Source: Bacillota bacterium (lineage in GTDB: Bacteria > Bacillota > UBA4882 > UBA8346). Taken from it: a stretch of 64,000 nt of DNA. The translations under genes were made by a program, and so were the position numbers. Positions 8,688-17,386 of this stretch are shown in pieces. Numbering within the stretch: the stretch's first letter is position 1; each line of letters begins with the position of its first letter. The notes under the pieces are model-generated. The model searched no databases, was not told the origin of the DNA, and saw only the letters and a program-made list of their open reading frames with translations. The stretch spans positions 124,001-188,000 of the forward strand of contig JAEVYU010000046.1 in assembly GCA_023392595.1 (NCBI GenBank), given 5' to 3'.

Positions 8688-8717
8688 CAAAAAGACCAAC
8701 TTTTTGAAGTTGGCCTT
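8688..8717 (-). terminator. Rho-independent terminator after rpsA
   Basis: Minus-strand reading gives AAGGCCAAC, an 8-nt loop TTCAAAAA, GTTGGTCTT and then TTT. It is placed 24 bp beyond the rpsA stop codon and separates the housekeeping block from the DUF1614-spoIIP transcript. Confidence 0.8.
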
Positions 8718-8740
8718 GGAAGTAATATTAATTTCTACAA

Positions 8741-9916
8741 TTATTTCTTAAAGAATTGTCCTAAATTTTGAGTGATGGCCCCATTGCCTTGAGAATTCAA
8801 ATATTGTTCCAATTCCTGTTTATTTTGATCTTGAGCCACTTGACTCAAACTCAATGAAATTTTTCGGCCGGCTCGATCAATCTTAATGATTTTGGCCTGG
8901 ACTGATTGATCGATTGTAAGAACCTCTTCCGGTTTCGTGATTCGTTTATCGGAAATTTGCGAAATATGAACTAAACCATCGACTCCTTGCGCCAGATTTA
9001 CAAAAACGCCGAATGGTTCCATTCTTACGACTTTTCCCGGATAAACCGCACCTTCCTGAAATCCCATTACCGCTTGGTCCCATGGATGGGGCTGTAATTG
9101 TTTTAAGGAAAGTGAGATTCTTTTGGAAGCGGCATCTACTTTAATAACTGCAACTTCTACTGAGTCGCCTTCTTTTAACAATTCCTTGGGGGAACGAACA
9201 CGCATCCAGCTCATTTCGGATACATGAATGAGACCTTCAATCCCCGAACCCAAATCCACAAAAGCGCCAAAATCAGTAATCCGGGTGACACAGCCATTTC
9301 TGCGTTCACCTTCACGGATAGTACTAAAAAACGCCATTTCGGCTTTTTTTCTTTCTTCCTCCAGCAACACCCTCCTTGAAACGACTACCCGCTTTTTGGA
9401 ACGATCATATTCTAAAATACGGACGGGGATATCTTTACCGACCAATGATTCCAAATTTGCGCCTTGTCCGCTTTGGGAAGCGGGCATAAACGCCCGAATA
9501 CCTTCAATATTAACTGTTAAACCGCCTTTAACCAGTTCTATGATTTTCGTGTTCATCGTTTTTCCGGCTTTAAAGGCTTCTTCCAATACCAACCAATGTT
9601 GTTCTTCATCAACTAAACGTTTTGAAAGCAATATTTTATCTTCGCCACCGCTTCGGGTGACCATAACCCGGATAACATCTCCGGTTTTGACTGCTTCCCG
9701 AGCGGATGCAATTGGTTTCGAGGATAATTCCGCCAGCGGTATTACTAAATCGGATTTCCCTCCGATGTCTACGAAAGCCGCATCATCGCGAACGATGATG
9801 ACTTTGGCTTCAATAATTTGACCTTCTTTTAATCCTTGAAAACGATCCTCGGGCCATTCGAACTCAAATTTTTCCTCTTGAGTTTCGTTCGCCAAATCCT
9901 GTTGTTTCAGTTCCAC
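8741..9916 (-). CDS. rpsA: Ribosomal protein S1 homologue with four S1 domains
   Basis: 391 aa with four S1 OB-fold repeats at about 30-100, 117-185, 203-272 and 289-360; repeats three and four carry the canonical FGAFVDLGSGIEGLIHVSE and FGVFVNLAQGVDGLVHIS patterns. In Firmicutes these four-repeat proteins bind mRNA or the 30S subunit. GTG start with GGGAGG 8 nt upstream. It lies 5 bp after ispH, an old Clostridia linkage in which the two are sometimes fused; here they are separate proteins. Confidence 0.9.
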   Translation of the reverse strand: MELKQQDLANETQEEKFEFEWPEDRFQGLKEGQIIEAKVIIVRDDAAFVDIGGKSDLVIPLAELSSKPIASAREAVKTGDVIRVMVTRSGGEDKILLSKRLVDEEQHWLVLEEAFKAGKTMNTKIIELVKGGLTVNIEGIRAFMPASQSGQGANLESLVGKDIPVRILEYDRSKKRVVVSRRVLLEEERKKAEMAFFSTIREGERRNGCVTRITDFGAFVDLGSGIEGLIHVSEMSWMRVRSPKELLKEGDSVEVAVIKVDAASKRISLSLKQLQPHPWDQAVMGFQEGAVYPGKVVRMEPFGVFVNLAQGVDGLVHISQISDKRITKPEEVLTIDQSVQAKIIKIDRAGRKISLSLSQVAQDQNKQELEQYLNSQGNGAITQNLGQFFKK

Positions 9917-9921
9917 TGTAT

Positions 9922-10761
9922 TTACCTCCCATATTTCTTAATTTCCTTAAGAACTTTTTGAATTTGTTCATCCGGAGTCGAAGCCCCGGCAGTTACTCCA
10001 ACTTTTTTTACATTTTGAAACCACTCGGGACATAATTCGTCGGGGCTTTCAACCTGAAAACTTTTACTGCCGCTATCGCGGCAAATTTCCCATAATCTTG
10101 TTGTGTTGGCGGAGTTTTTTCCACCAACTACAATCATCAAATCAACCTTTTTACTCAGTTCGGCTGCTTCTTGCTGCCGCTTTGAAGTCGCCAGACAAAT
10201 TGTATTAAAAACCCGTATTTCTTTAGCCCGTTCCAAAAGGATGGTCACAACTTGTTTAAAATAGTTGATATCTTGAGTGGTTTGACTGATAATACCGATT
10301 TTAGGGGATATAACCTGTCCTGCTAAATCCTCTATTTTATTCAAGACGACGGCATCACCGTTGACTGAGTCTAAAACCCCTTTTACTTCAGCGTGTTCCC
10401 GTTCACCAACAATAATGATTTGATAACACTGTTCATGCAACATGATTGCCAATTGGTGCACATTTTTGACGAAAGGACAAGTTGCATCAATAATATCCAG
10501 ATTTTTCAAATGTGCCTGCTGATAGATCTGAGGTCCAACACCATGGGAACGGATGACAACGCGTCCCGAATTGACCTCTGAAATATTCTCCACAACTTCA
10601 AGCCCTTGATTGCGCAAATCTTTCACGACTCCGGGATTGTGGATTATGGGGCCCAAACTAAAAATTGGTTTTTGATCCGATGCTAACGCTTCATTGACTA
10701 AATCCAAAGCTCTTCTTACCCCGAAACAAAAACCGGCGGTTTTGGCCAAAATTATTTCCAT
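9922..10761 (-). CDS. ispH: 4-hydroxy-3-methylbut-2-enyl diphosphate reductase
   Basis: 279 aa. Last enzyme of the MEP isoprenoid pathway, reducing HMBPP to IPP and DMAPP with a [4Fe-4S] cluster. The three cluster Cys are visible in AGFCFGVRRA (C12), DATCPFVK (about C95) and NTICLATSK (about C194). RSHGVG and VGEREHAEVKG are also as expected. Length is normal. It lies between cmk and rpsA; the plsC gene often found between cmk and ispH is absent here. Confidence 0.95.
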   Translation of the reverse strand: MEIILAKTAGFCFGVRRALDLVNEALASDQKPIFSLGPIIHNPGVVKDLRNQGLEVVENISEVNSGRVVIRSHGVGPQIYQQAHLKNLDIIDATCPFVKNVHQLAIMLHEQCYQIIIVGEREHAEVKGVLDSVNGDAVVLNKIEDLAGQVISPKIGIISQTTQDINYFKQVVTILLERAKEIRVFNTICLATSKRQQEAAELSKKVDLMIVVGGKNSANTTRLWEICRDSGSKSFQVESPDELCPEWFQNVKKVGVTAGASTPDEQIQKVLKEIKKYGR

Positions 10762-10800
10762 AACGGTATTTTCAATAACCTCGAAATTTTCTTTTTAAGT

Positions 10801-11499
10801 TTATTGCGTTTTTGCGCCGTTTATAACGGCCAACTCCTTGACCTTTTCCACCACTTGTTCAATGGTTAAATTGGTCGTGTCTAATAGAATTGCTTGTTTA
10901 TCCTGGCATAAAGGGCTTATTTCCCGATGGCTGTCATATAAATCACGCTGCCGGATTTGTTCTTCGAGTTCCTCTTGATCAACCTGAACGCCTTTTTCTT
11001 GCAATTCCAACCAGCGCCTATGACTTCTTTCAGTAACTGAGGCAGTCAAATAAATCTTTAGTTCGGCTTTCGGTAAAACAACAGTTCCGATGTCACGGCC
11101 ATCCATTACAACGCCGCCCAGCTTAGCCATATTCCGTTGTAAATTCACCATGGCTAGTCTTACCCCGGCAACGGCGGCGACTACCGAAACATTGTTTGTC
11201 ACTTCCAGACTACGAATTTTTTCAGTGACCTCTTCACCATCCATAATAACATGTAAAATAGAGTCGGAATCCATTCTTTCATATTCAAGCCCAATGGATG
11301 TATTTTTAGCTAAAGACGTTAATTGGCGATTATCGGTAAGAGGTATCTGGTTCCGTAATGCTTTCAAAGTAATGGCTCTATACATTGCGCCGGTATCAAT
11401 ATAAATATAGCCGAATTTGATGGCAACTTTTTTGGCAATGGTACTTTTTCCAGAGCCAGCCGGTCCATCGATAGCAATTGAAATTCTTTCGGTATTCAT
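10801..11499 (-). CDS. cmk: Cytidylate kinase
   Basis: 232 aa. Phosphorylates CMP and dCMP with ATP. P-loop IAIDGPAGSGKSTIAKK at 7-23, IDTGAMYRAIT, and DGRDIGTVVLP with the CMP-binding Arg/Asp. An AAGGAG box lies 6 nt before the ATG. First gene of the cmk-ispH-rpsA series. Length (about 220-230 aa) and motif order match the family. Confidence 0.95.
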   Translation of the reverse strand: MNTERISIAIDGPAGSGKSTIAKKVAIKFGYIYIDTGAMYRAITLKALRNQIPLTDNRQLTSLAKNTSIGLEYERMDSDSILHVIMDGEEVTEKIRSLEVTNNVSVVAAVAGVRLAMVNLQRNMAKLGGVVMDGRDIGTVVLPKAELKIYLTASVTERSHRRWLELQEKGVQVDQEELEEQIRQRDLYDSHREISPLCQDKQAILLDTTNLTIEQVVEKVKELAVINGAKTQ

Positions 11500-11579
11500 A
11501 GGATCTCCTTAGATTAGTTAAAGAAAGATAAATTCTGCGAGTCATTTACGGCCCAATCCAATGGGTTGATTTCTCGGGT

Positions 11580-12035
11580 TTATAATTTATATTTATTAAG
11601 TAATTCTTCCCGTCCCTTATGGACAACCGTAAGAGTCCGTTCGAGGCTGTCTTCAAGATTTTCCAATAATTGGTTAGCATATTGTAAGGCCTCGATTTCA
11701 ATTTCCCTGGCCATTTGTTTCGCTTCATTGATGATTCGATGCGCGTCTTCTTCAGCACGGGCTGTAATTTGGTCCTCACGAACCAAACGTTCCGCATAGT
11801 TTTCTGCTTCTTTTAGAATGCGTTTGGCTTCTTCTTGGGCTTGAGCGATATAACGTTCTTTTTCCCTGCTAACCCATTCGGCCTCTTTAATCTCATCCGG
11901 TAAAGCAATCCGGATTTTTTTTACGAGTTCCAAGAGTTCTTCGCGATCGATCCAAACTTTTCCCGCCATTTTAAAATTATTGGCGGCTATTTTTTCTAAA
12001 TGGTCGAGAAGTAGAAGGATATTCATTTTCGGCAT
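11580..12035 (-). CDS. DivIVA/ATPase subunit-b-like coiled-coil protein
   Basis: 151 aa. N-terminal LLLLDHLEKIAANN helix, then from about residue 55 a long charged coiled coil (SREKERYIAQAQEEAKRI and on to about 140). No enzymatic motif. Proteins like this are regularly found next to coaD in Clostridia and annotated as ATPase or V-type subunit H-like; the resemblance is only to the coiled coil. The N-terminal part may act in membrane or septum localisation as in DivIVA relatives, which is inference. It lies 10 bp downstream of coaD. Confidence 0.65.
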   Translation of the reverse strand: MPKMNILLLLDHLEKIAANNFKMAGKVWIDREELLELVKKIRIALPDEIKEAEWVSREKERYIAQAQEEAKRILKEAENYAERLVREDQITARAEEDAHRIINEAKQMAREIEIEALQYANQLLENLEDSLERTLTVVHKGREELLNKYKL

Positions 12036-12045
12036 TTTGAAACAC

Positions 12046-12552
12046 CTACAATTTTTTATATTTTTCTAGTAAAGCTTTTTCAACTTCGGGCGGAACCAGT
12101 CCGCTCAAATCCCCGCCTAGTTGGGCTAATTCCTTAGCCATACTTGAACTTAAAAAAGAATATTCATTTTTGGTGGTCATGAACATCGTTTCTATCCCGG
12201 GCGCCATGCGTTTGTTAATGAGAGCCATTTGAAATTCGATCTCAAAATCGGAAATCGCCCGTAGTCCCTTTACAATAAGGCTGCCTTTTACCTGACTTAC
12301 GAAGTCCACCAATAAACCGCTAAAATAATAAACTTCAACGTTGGGAAGATGGTTTAAAACCAATTTCAATAAATGAACGCGTTCTTCAAGGGAAAACAGT
12401 GGTTTTTTACTTGGATTTTGGATAACCCCGACTACGACGGCGGGGAACAATTGGGCAGTTCGTTCGATAATGTCAATATGCCCATTGGTAACGGGATCGA
12501 AACTGCCTGGACATACTGCTTTGGTTTCGCCTGCGGTGGTTTGATTATACAT
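12046..12552 (-). CDS. coaD: Phosphopantetheine adenylyltransferase
   Basis: 168 aa. Adds AMP to 4'-phosphopantetheine in CoA synthesis. Nucleotidyltransferase motif CPGSFDPVTNGHIDII (T/HxGH) at about 14-29, the substrate-binding KGLRAISDFEIE near 90, and the second nucleotide motif YSFLSSSMAKE near 130. The N-terminus is about eight residues longer than usual. Located between rsmD and the coiled-coil gene, the normal rsmD-coaD order of Firmicutes. Confidence 0.95.
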   Translation of the reverse strand: MYNQTTAGETKAVCPGSFDPVTNGHIDIIERTAQLFPAVVVGVIQNPSKKPLFSLEERVHLLKLVLNHLPNVEVYYFSGLLVDFVSQVKGSLIVKGLRAISDFEIEFQMALINKRMAPGIETMFMTTKNEYSFLSSSMAKELAQLGGDLSGLVPPEVEKALLEKYKKL

Positions 12553-12569
12553 TCCATTTACCTGTCCTA

Positions 12570-13151
12570 TTATTCAATAGCATTTTCGTTAAAAGGCTCT
12601 TTCGCCAACTGTTTTAAAAGTGTAAGGCTAATACCTCCGTAATCCCGGGTAAGATGTATTTTGAGTGCTGAAGGAATCTCAAAAACAAGTTGACGCGGAT
12701 GTTCGATAATTAAAATACCACGTTCCTTAAGCAACTGATAATTTAAAATTAATTCAATAGTTTTGGGTAGAAGACCCGCTTGAAATGGCGGATCTAGGAA
12801 AATTAAATCAAAGGAAAAAGATTGCTTGGCTAAAATGGCCAAAGTACGTTCGACTGGCAATTGGATGATCCGGAAATGATCTTTCGGATCCAAAAAGCCA
12901 ATGTTAGTCTTTAATAATTGAATACTTGTCGGATTGGCGTCCGCAAAAACTACCATTTTTGCATTACGGCTTAACGCTTCAATTCCAATTGCGCCAGTCC
13001 CTGCAAATAAATCTAAAAAATCAGCCTCCCCGACTTCGGGGCTGATAATATTAAATAAGGCTTCTTTAATTCGATCAGCCGTAGGACGTAACCCTTCATG
13101 TTTAGGTCCCTTTAGGGGACGGCCCTTATACTTTCCAGCAATAACTCTCAT
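12570..13151 (-). CDS. rsmD: 16S rRNA (guanine-966-N2) methyltransferase RsmD
   Basis: 193 aa from the ATG giving MRVIAGKYKGRPL, the conserved family start. A longer frame to 13241 overlaps the DegV gene and is not credible. SAM-binding DLFAGTGAIGIEALS (about 47-61) and catalytic DPPF (about 123-126) are present. The enzyme modifies G966 of 16S rRNA on the small subunit. The start lies 1 bp beyond the stop of the upstream DegV gene. Confidence 0.93.
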   Translation of the reverse strand: MRVIAGKYKGRPLKGPKHEGLRPTADRIKEALFNIISPEVGEADFLDLFAGTGAIGIEALSRNAKMVVFADANPTSIQLLKTNIGFLDPKDHFRIIQLPVERTLAILAKQSFSFDLIFLDPPFQAGLLPKTIELILNYQLLKERGILIIEHPRQLVFEIPSALKIHLTRDYGGISLTLLKQLAKEPFNENAIE

Positions 13152-13152
13152 T

Positions 13153-13995
13153 TTATAAAGGAATGGCCACGATACCAATAGTATTCGGACCGGTATGGGA
13201 ACCCACAACCGGACCGACAATACTGGAATAAGTTTCGGCAATGTTTAATTTTTCTTCAGCATTTCGCTGTAATAGCTGAGCAACATCCGGCATTTCAGTA
13301 TGTAATGTGCAAATCATCAATGGCGTTTTACCAAATTGAGCAACTAATTTTTCGACCATAGCGGCAGCGACTTTATGAAAATTGCCATGAATTTTATCGG
13401 CAGGAACGATAATACCGCTTTCAATGGATAATATTGGTTTCATATTTAACAGACTTCCCACCATCGATGAGGCCTCGCCGATTCTTCCCATGCGGTGAAG
13501 TTGCTCAAGACTGCCGGGTGTAAAGTAAACCGCTATTTTTTTTTGCCATTCGTGAATCGCGTTAACAATTTCCATAACCGTAGCATTATTTTTTGCCATT
13601 CGGGCAGCTTTTATAACAATTAATCCCAAAGCCATGGAGACATAGCCGGAATCAATAATTTCAACCTTAGGACCTCTTTCGAGTAACTGAACCCCTGATT
13701 GGGCCGAATGAATCGTAGCACTCATTCTTTGGGAAATAAAAATCCCAATGATAGTATCTTCAGGAGAGATGGTTTGGTAATTGGAAAGAAATTCTCCGGC
13801 TGATGGCTCCGAAGTAACCGGTAAGACAGCATCATTTCTTAAAAGATTATAAAACTCGTCGCTCCATATATCAACACCATCTTTAAAACTTTCGCCATTA
13901 AAATGAACATGTAAGGGAACAACCGTAATGTCATATGCCCTGGCTAATTTTTCAGGTAAATCGGCCGAACTGTCTGTCATGATTTTAACAGCCAT
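13153..13995 (-). CDS. DegV family fatty-acid-binding protein
   Basis: 280 aa. Starts AVKIMTDSSADLP, the DegV signature, followed by VTSEPSAGEF, a lipid-contact motif in FakB proteins. FakB-type DegV proteins present fatty acids to the kinase FakA, encoded by the gene immediately upstream (13 bp gap). The pairing supports a FakAB fatty-acid kinase system feeding phospholipid synthesis. Only one DegV gene is present in the window; which fatty acid it prefers cannot be seen. Confidence 0.88.
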   Translation of the reverse strand: MAVKIMTDSSADLPEKLARAYDITVVPLHVHFNGESFKDGVDIWSDEFYNLLRNDAVLPVTSEPSAGEFLSNYQTISPEDTIIGIFISQRMSATIHSAQSGVQLLERGPKVEIIDSGYVSMALGLIVIKAARMAKNNATVMEIVNAIHEWQKKIAVYFTPGSLEQLHRMGRIGEASSMVGSLLNMKPILSIESGIIVPADKIHGNFHKVAAAMVEKLVAQFGKTPLMICTLHTEMPDVAQLLQRNAEEKLNIAETYSSIVGPVVGSHTGPNTIGIVAIPL

Positions 13996-14007
13996 CTAAG
14001 AAGCTCC

Positions 14008-15645
14008 TTATTCGATCGACAACAAATAGTAGTAAAGCGGTTGTCCACCATAATATAATTCAAATTCCGCTTCGGAAAATTTATCTTCTAAATGATTAAG
14101 AAGTTCCTGAGCTTTCGTTGCGGTCACTTCATTGCCATAATATATTGAAATCAATCCGCTATTTGCTTCAGGAACACTGTTTAACACTTTCTCAACCACT
14201 TCTTCCGGAGATTTACCGGATGCCACGATTTCTCCGTTAACAAGCCCAATGTTATCGCCTTGTTTAATTTCCCCGTCACCAAATTGAAAGCCGCGAACAG
14301 CGTAAGTGATTTCGCAAGTAATAACATTACTGCTTTTTTCAGTCATTTGAGTTGTATTCTCTTCTAAGGAATGTTCATCGGAAAAATTCATCATTGCCGA
14401 TAAACCTTCAGGAGTACTTTGAGTCGGGATAACTTTAACTTCTTTAGAGGTCAATTCTTGAACGTGATTTGCCGTCATAATAATGTTACTGTTGTTTGGT
14501 AAGATAATGACTTTTGAACAAGGTAAAGCTGAAACTGCTTTTGTTAAATCCTCTATGCTGGGGTTCATTGTTTGACCACCATTGACAACCACTTGAACGC
14601 CTAAACTTCGGAAAATTCTTTCAAGGCCATCGCCGGCAGTTACAGCCACAACACCTATTTTTCGGTTGGAATTACCATCCACCATCATTTTAGCAAGCCT
14701 TTGCTGACTTTGTTCCACCATGTTATGAATTTGTATTTCCGAGAGATCCCCGAGCCGGACTGCAAAGTCTAAAATAATACCTGGGTTGTTGGTATGGAGA
14801 TGAATTTTAACATTATTCTCATCCCCTACCACCAACATACAATCGCCATGAGGACTTAAGCTGTTTTTAATATATTCTAAATCAAGTTGTTTACCTTTTA
14901 GAATAAATTCCGTACAATATTGAAAATTAATCGTCTCACTGAGAATTTCGTTGTCATTGTCGGCATAAGGAGCAATACTTATGATTTTAGCGGGAGTAAC
15001 ACTTTCCGTAGGTACTTCTTCACCATGAAGGTATTTAATCATCCCTTCAAAAAAATAAACCAACCCCTGAGCGCCAGCATCTACCACACCGGCTTTTTTT
15101 AAGACAGGTAACATTTCCGGAGTTTGAGCCAACACTTGACAAGCGTGTTGATAGATATTTTCAAGGTATACATCAAGAGAACCCTTTTTGGTTAAATTCT
15201 CCGTAGCATATTTTGCGATTTCTTTAATGACTGTTAAAACGGTTCCTTCAACCGGTTGACGAACAGCCTGAAAACACAGAGTGGAAGAACCGTTAAGCCC
15301 TTTTTCAACTTCCAATTTTGAAATATGTTTTAATCCTTTTGGAATCGCTTTGGTGAAGCCGCGGAAAAACTGAGAAACAATGACTCCGCTGTTACCCCTG
15401 GCCCCCATTAATGCACCGTATGCAGCGGACTCTAAAAGATCATTAACATTTTCGGACGGATTTTGCATCACTTCCCGTAAGGCTGATTGAAACGTAAGAT
15501 ACATATTGGTTCCCGTATCACCATCGGGAACAGGAAAAACATTTAAAGTATCAACTTCGGCCTTGTGGGCATTGAGGCAAGCGGTGCCGGAAGCTAATAA
15601 TTGTTTTAACATACTGCCGTTTATAATTTCAAGCTGCAAAATCAT
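14008..15645 (-). CDS. DAK2-domain fatty-acid kinase (FakA/YloV family)
   Basis: 545 aa. The N-terminal DAK2 domain (about 1-205) carries LNVFPVPDGDTGTNM and GARGNSGVI, the ATP/Mg-binding motifs, followed by the C-terminal EDD/DegV-like region (about 230-545). FakA phosphorylates fatty acids bound to FakB; the DegV gene follows. Start choice: the ATG lies only 1 nt after AAGGAGG, which is too close, while a TTG two codons later (15639) has a 7-nt spacing and may be the true start. Sits between DegV and Asp23, the common Firmicutes order. Confidence 0.88.
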   Translation of the reverse strand: MILQLEIINGSMLKQLLASGTACLNAHKAEVDTLNVFPVPDGDTGTNMYLTFQSALREVMQNPSENVNDLLESAAYGALMGARGNSGVIVSQFFRGFTKAIPKGLKHISKLEVEKGLNGSSTLCFQAVRQPVEGTVLTVIKEIAKYATENLTKKGSLDVYLENIYQHACQVLAQTPEMLPVLKKAGVVDAGAQGLVYFFEGMIKYLHGEEVPTESVTPAKIISIAPYADNDNEILSETINFQYCTEFILKGKQLDLEYIKNSLSPHGDCMLVVGDENNVKIHLHTNNPGIILDFAVRLGDLSEIQIHNMVEQSQQRLAKMMVDGNSNRKIGVVAVTAGDGLERIFRSLGVQVVVNGGQTMNPSIEDLTKAVSALPCSKVIILPNNSNIIMTANHVQELTSKEVKVIPTQSTPEGLSAMMNFSDEHSLEENTTQMTEKSSNVITCEITYAVRGFQFGDGEIKQGDNIGLVNGEIVASGKSPEEVVEKVLNSVPEANSGLISIYYGNEVTATKAQELLNHLEDKFSEAEFELYYGGQPLYYYLLSIE

Positions 15646-15745
15646 GCCTCCTTAATCTGGTTTTCCTCCGAAAAAATAAAAAAACAGAGGTAAAAATAAT
15701 TGACAATCAATGGCTATCAATTATAAAAATTCAAGTCAATTCAAT

Positions 15746-16120
15746 TTAATTTTTATTGGTGCGTACACCTTGTACGATTACATTGATCTCGGATATTTGA
15801 AGCCCTAACTGATTTTCAATTGCATACTTAACGTTTTGAATGACATTCCGGGCAACTTCTTTGATTCGAACTCCGTATTCAACAATAATATACAAATCAA
15901 CAATGATTGAGTCTTCTTCAATGACAATCTCAATCCCCTTGCTTAGATTATCTTTGCCGGTCAGTAATTCCGAAATCCCATCTTGAATGTTATGAGAAGC
16001 CATCCCGACAACCCCGAAACATTGCATTGCCGCTATCCCCGCTACCATGGAAATTGCATTGGGTGAAATATTGATGACCCCGAGTGATTGGTTGATACCG
16101 GAATTGGACATTTCTGGCAC
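15746..16120 (-). CDS. Asp23/Gls24 family envelope protein
   Basis: 124 aa, DUF322. INISPNAISMVAGIAAMQC and a central strand-rich part (IEIVIEEDSIIVDLYIIVEYGVRI) are typical. The family forms abundant proteins near the cytoplasmic membrane involved in envelope homeostasis. The usual place is directly upstream of the DAK2 gene, as here (100 bp gap). No membrane segment is present. Confidence 0.88.
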   Translation of the reverse strand: MPEMSNSGINQSLGVINISPNAISMVAGIAAMQCFGVVGMASHNIQDGISELLTGKDNLSKGIEIVIEEDSIIVDLYIIVEYGVRIKEVARNVIQNVKYAIENQLGLQISEINVIVQGVRTNKN

Positions 16121-16232
16121 GTTTTTTCCTCCCTCTTTGTTTTAACCAAAATCTATAAATTCGCTTTAAAACAAAAATATCCTGCCAAATTATTACGACT
16201 TAATTTAATAAGCTAATTGACCACTTATTAAA

Positions 16233-16433
16233 TTAACCTTTATCTTCAAGAACTTTATTTAATTCTTTTAGTAACACATCCAGAGAAATTTGGTGCATTT
16301 TGGCTCCGTTCTCAATCGTTTCCATCGTGATTCCCATGCACCCGATGCAGCCCATACCTAATTCTTCAAAAATTTTCGCAGTTTTTGGGCTTTGCTGTAA
16401 AACATCGATAATACGGGTATCTTTGGTAATCAT
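16233..16433 (-). CDS. DUF1858 small disulfide-domain protein
   Basis: 66 aa. ITKDTRIIDVLQQSPKTAKIF followed by GMGCIGCMG, a CxxC in the DUF1858 setting. These small helical proteins are associated with hybrid-cluster or Fe-S metabolism and may bind a metal or make a redox disulfide. It is preceded by a GGGGAGGA stretch. The function is not established. Confidence 0.8.
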   Translation of the reverse strand: MITKDTRIIDVLQQSPKTAKIFEELGMGCIGCMGITMETIENGAKMHQISLDVLLKELNKVLEDKG

Positions 16434-16984
16434 TCGGCGCTCCTCCCCCCAACTTCAATCAATTCCGTAGTATTTCCATTCATAAAACAACTATGATGAA
16501 AGCCCATCCATACGAATATGAAAACAAAACTTCACCGGTGTAGGGTGTATTCTTCGGCTCGTTTTATTTTCATTGATTCTTATGACAGCCCGTTTGAAGT
16601 GTCAGAAGAATCAATGAGAAAACTGAATTTAAACATCAAAAATAAAGGTAGATGAGAGCAGTCCCAAATTCCTTCATAATAACGATAAAAACGAATCAAT
16701 GATAAAATTTATCGATCAATTTTTTTGAGTGAATCATTTAAAAATAGTAAAACATCATTTGAATCATCTGTCAATCCAAAAGCAAATCTTTCATGAATAT
16801 AATAGGTAATCTAGGAATGATTGACATATGGTAACGCCTATAGTTTAAACATTTTTTGAACTAAAATCAAGTTTTAACGGGTAGAAAAATTTTCTACTTT
16901 AAAAATAATCCCTTTTAGGATAAGGGAATCCAGCAGACGTGCCAAGAAAATGCTTTAAAATCAACTTGATTCCATAAATTTTCC
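16434..16984. other. 551-bp gene-free region
   Basis: Lies between the divergent DUF1858 (minus) and rpmB (plus) genes. It is AT-rich with stops in all frames. Apart from a long imperfect hairpin at 16567-16622 and the rpmB promoter at its right edge, I see no gene, tRNA or riboswitch fold. Confidence 0.6.
16567..16622. repeat. Long imperfect inverted repeat (hairpin)
   Basis: Arms of about 21 nt, TTTTCATTGATTCTTATGAC(A) and its near-reverse complement TGTCAGAAGAATCAATGA(GA)AAAA, around a 12-nt loop. One mismatch and a 2-nt insertion. It is flanked by A/T runs. Could be a bidirectional terminator, a small RNA, or a footprint of a miniature inverted-repeat element; nothing else in the sequence decides. 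Confidence 0.6.
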
Positions 16985-17013
16985 TTGTCAGTCGGCATCG
17001 TTTGTGGTAAAAT
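16985..17013 (+). promoter_or_regulatory. Sigma-A type promoter of rpmB
   Basis: TTGTCA at 16985-16990, a 17-bp spacer and TAAAAT at 17008-17013, 44 bp upstream of the rpmB start. Very close to the vegetative consensus. Confidence 0.75.
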
Positions 17014-17056
17014 AATTTTGCTCATGATATTGCTATATTTTTTGGAGGTGTTTTTT

Positions 17057-17248
17057 TTGTCTAATCGTTGTATGGTATGCGGCAAAGATTACCAGACCGG
17101 AAATTTGGTTAGCCATTCGAATATTAAAACCCATCATCGCTGGAAGGCTAATATTCGTTCAATTTATGCTGTAATCGATGGAACGAAAAGGAAGATTCGC
17201 ATCTGTTCCCGTTGCTTACGTTCAAACAAAGTTCAAAGGGCAGTTTAA
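17057..17248 (+). CDS. rpmB: 50S ribosomal protein L28, zinc-ribbon type
   Basis: 63 aa starting at TTG (MSNRCMVCGK), with TTGGAGG 7-8 nt upstream; longer in-frame starts add a hydrophobic leader not found in L28. CMVCGK and CSRCLR give the C+ zinc-binding form. HSNIKTHHRWKANIR is the conserved rRNA-binding centre. Single gene with its own promoter and terminator. Confidence 0.93.
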   Translation: MSNRCMVCGKDYQTGNLVSHSNIKTHHRWKANIRSIYAVIDGTKRKIRICSRCLRSNKVQRAV

Positions 17249-17257
17249 GTATAACTA

Positions 17258-17280
17258 AAAGACCTTAGGGTCTTTTTTGT
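17258..17280 (+). terminator. Rho-independent terminator of rpmB
   Basis: AAAGACC, TTA loop, GGGTCTTTTTTG, directly after the rpmB stop codon, followed by more T-rich sequence. Confidence 0.85.
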
Positions 17281-17322
17281 TTTGTTTTTTTACGATTGAT
17301 ACTTTCTCACCCGGTAAATTTC

Positions 17323-17351
17323 TTTACATGTTTCTGTTTTTAATGTAAATG
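17323..17351 (+). promoter_or_regulatory. Possible sigma-A promoter of prs
   Basis: TTTACA at 17323-17328, 17-bp spacer, TAAATG at 17346-17351, 35 bp upstream of the prs ATG. Moderate match; a weaker alternative (TTGATA near 17296) exists. Confidence 0.4.
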
Positions 17352-17386
17352 CGGTTAAGTGCAAATATTCTTGGTGGTGAACTGTT

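Noticed and set aside
16985..17056. Extended rpmB N-terminus
   Set aside because: The stretch contains the -35 and -10 promoter elements, so it cannot be translated from this transcript.
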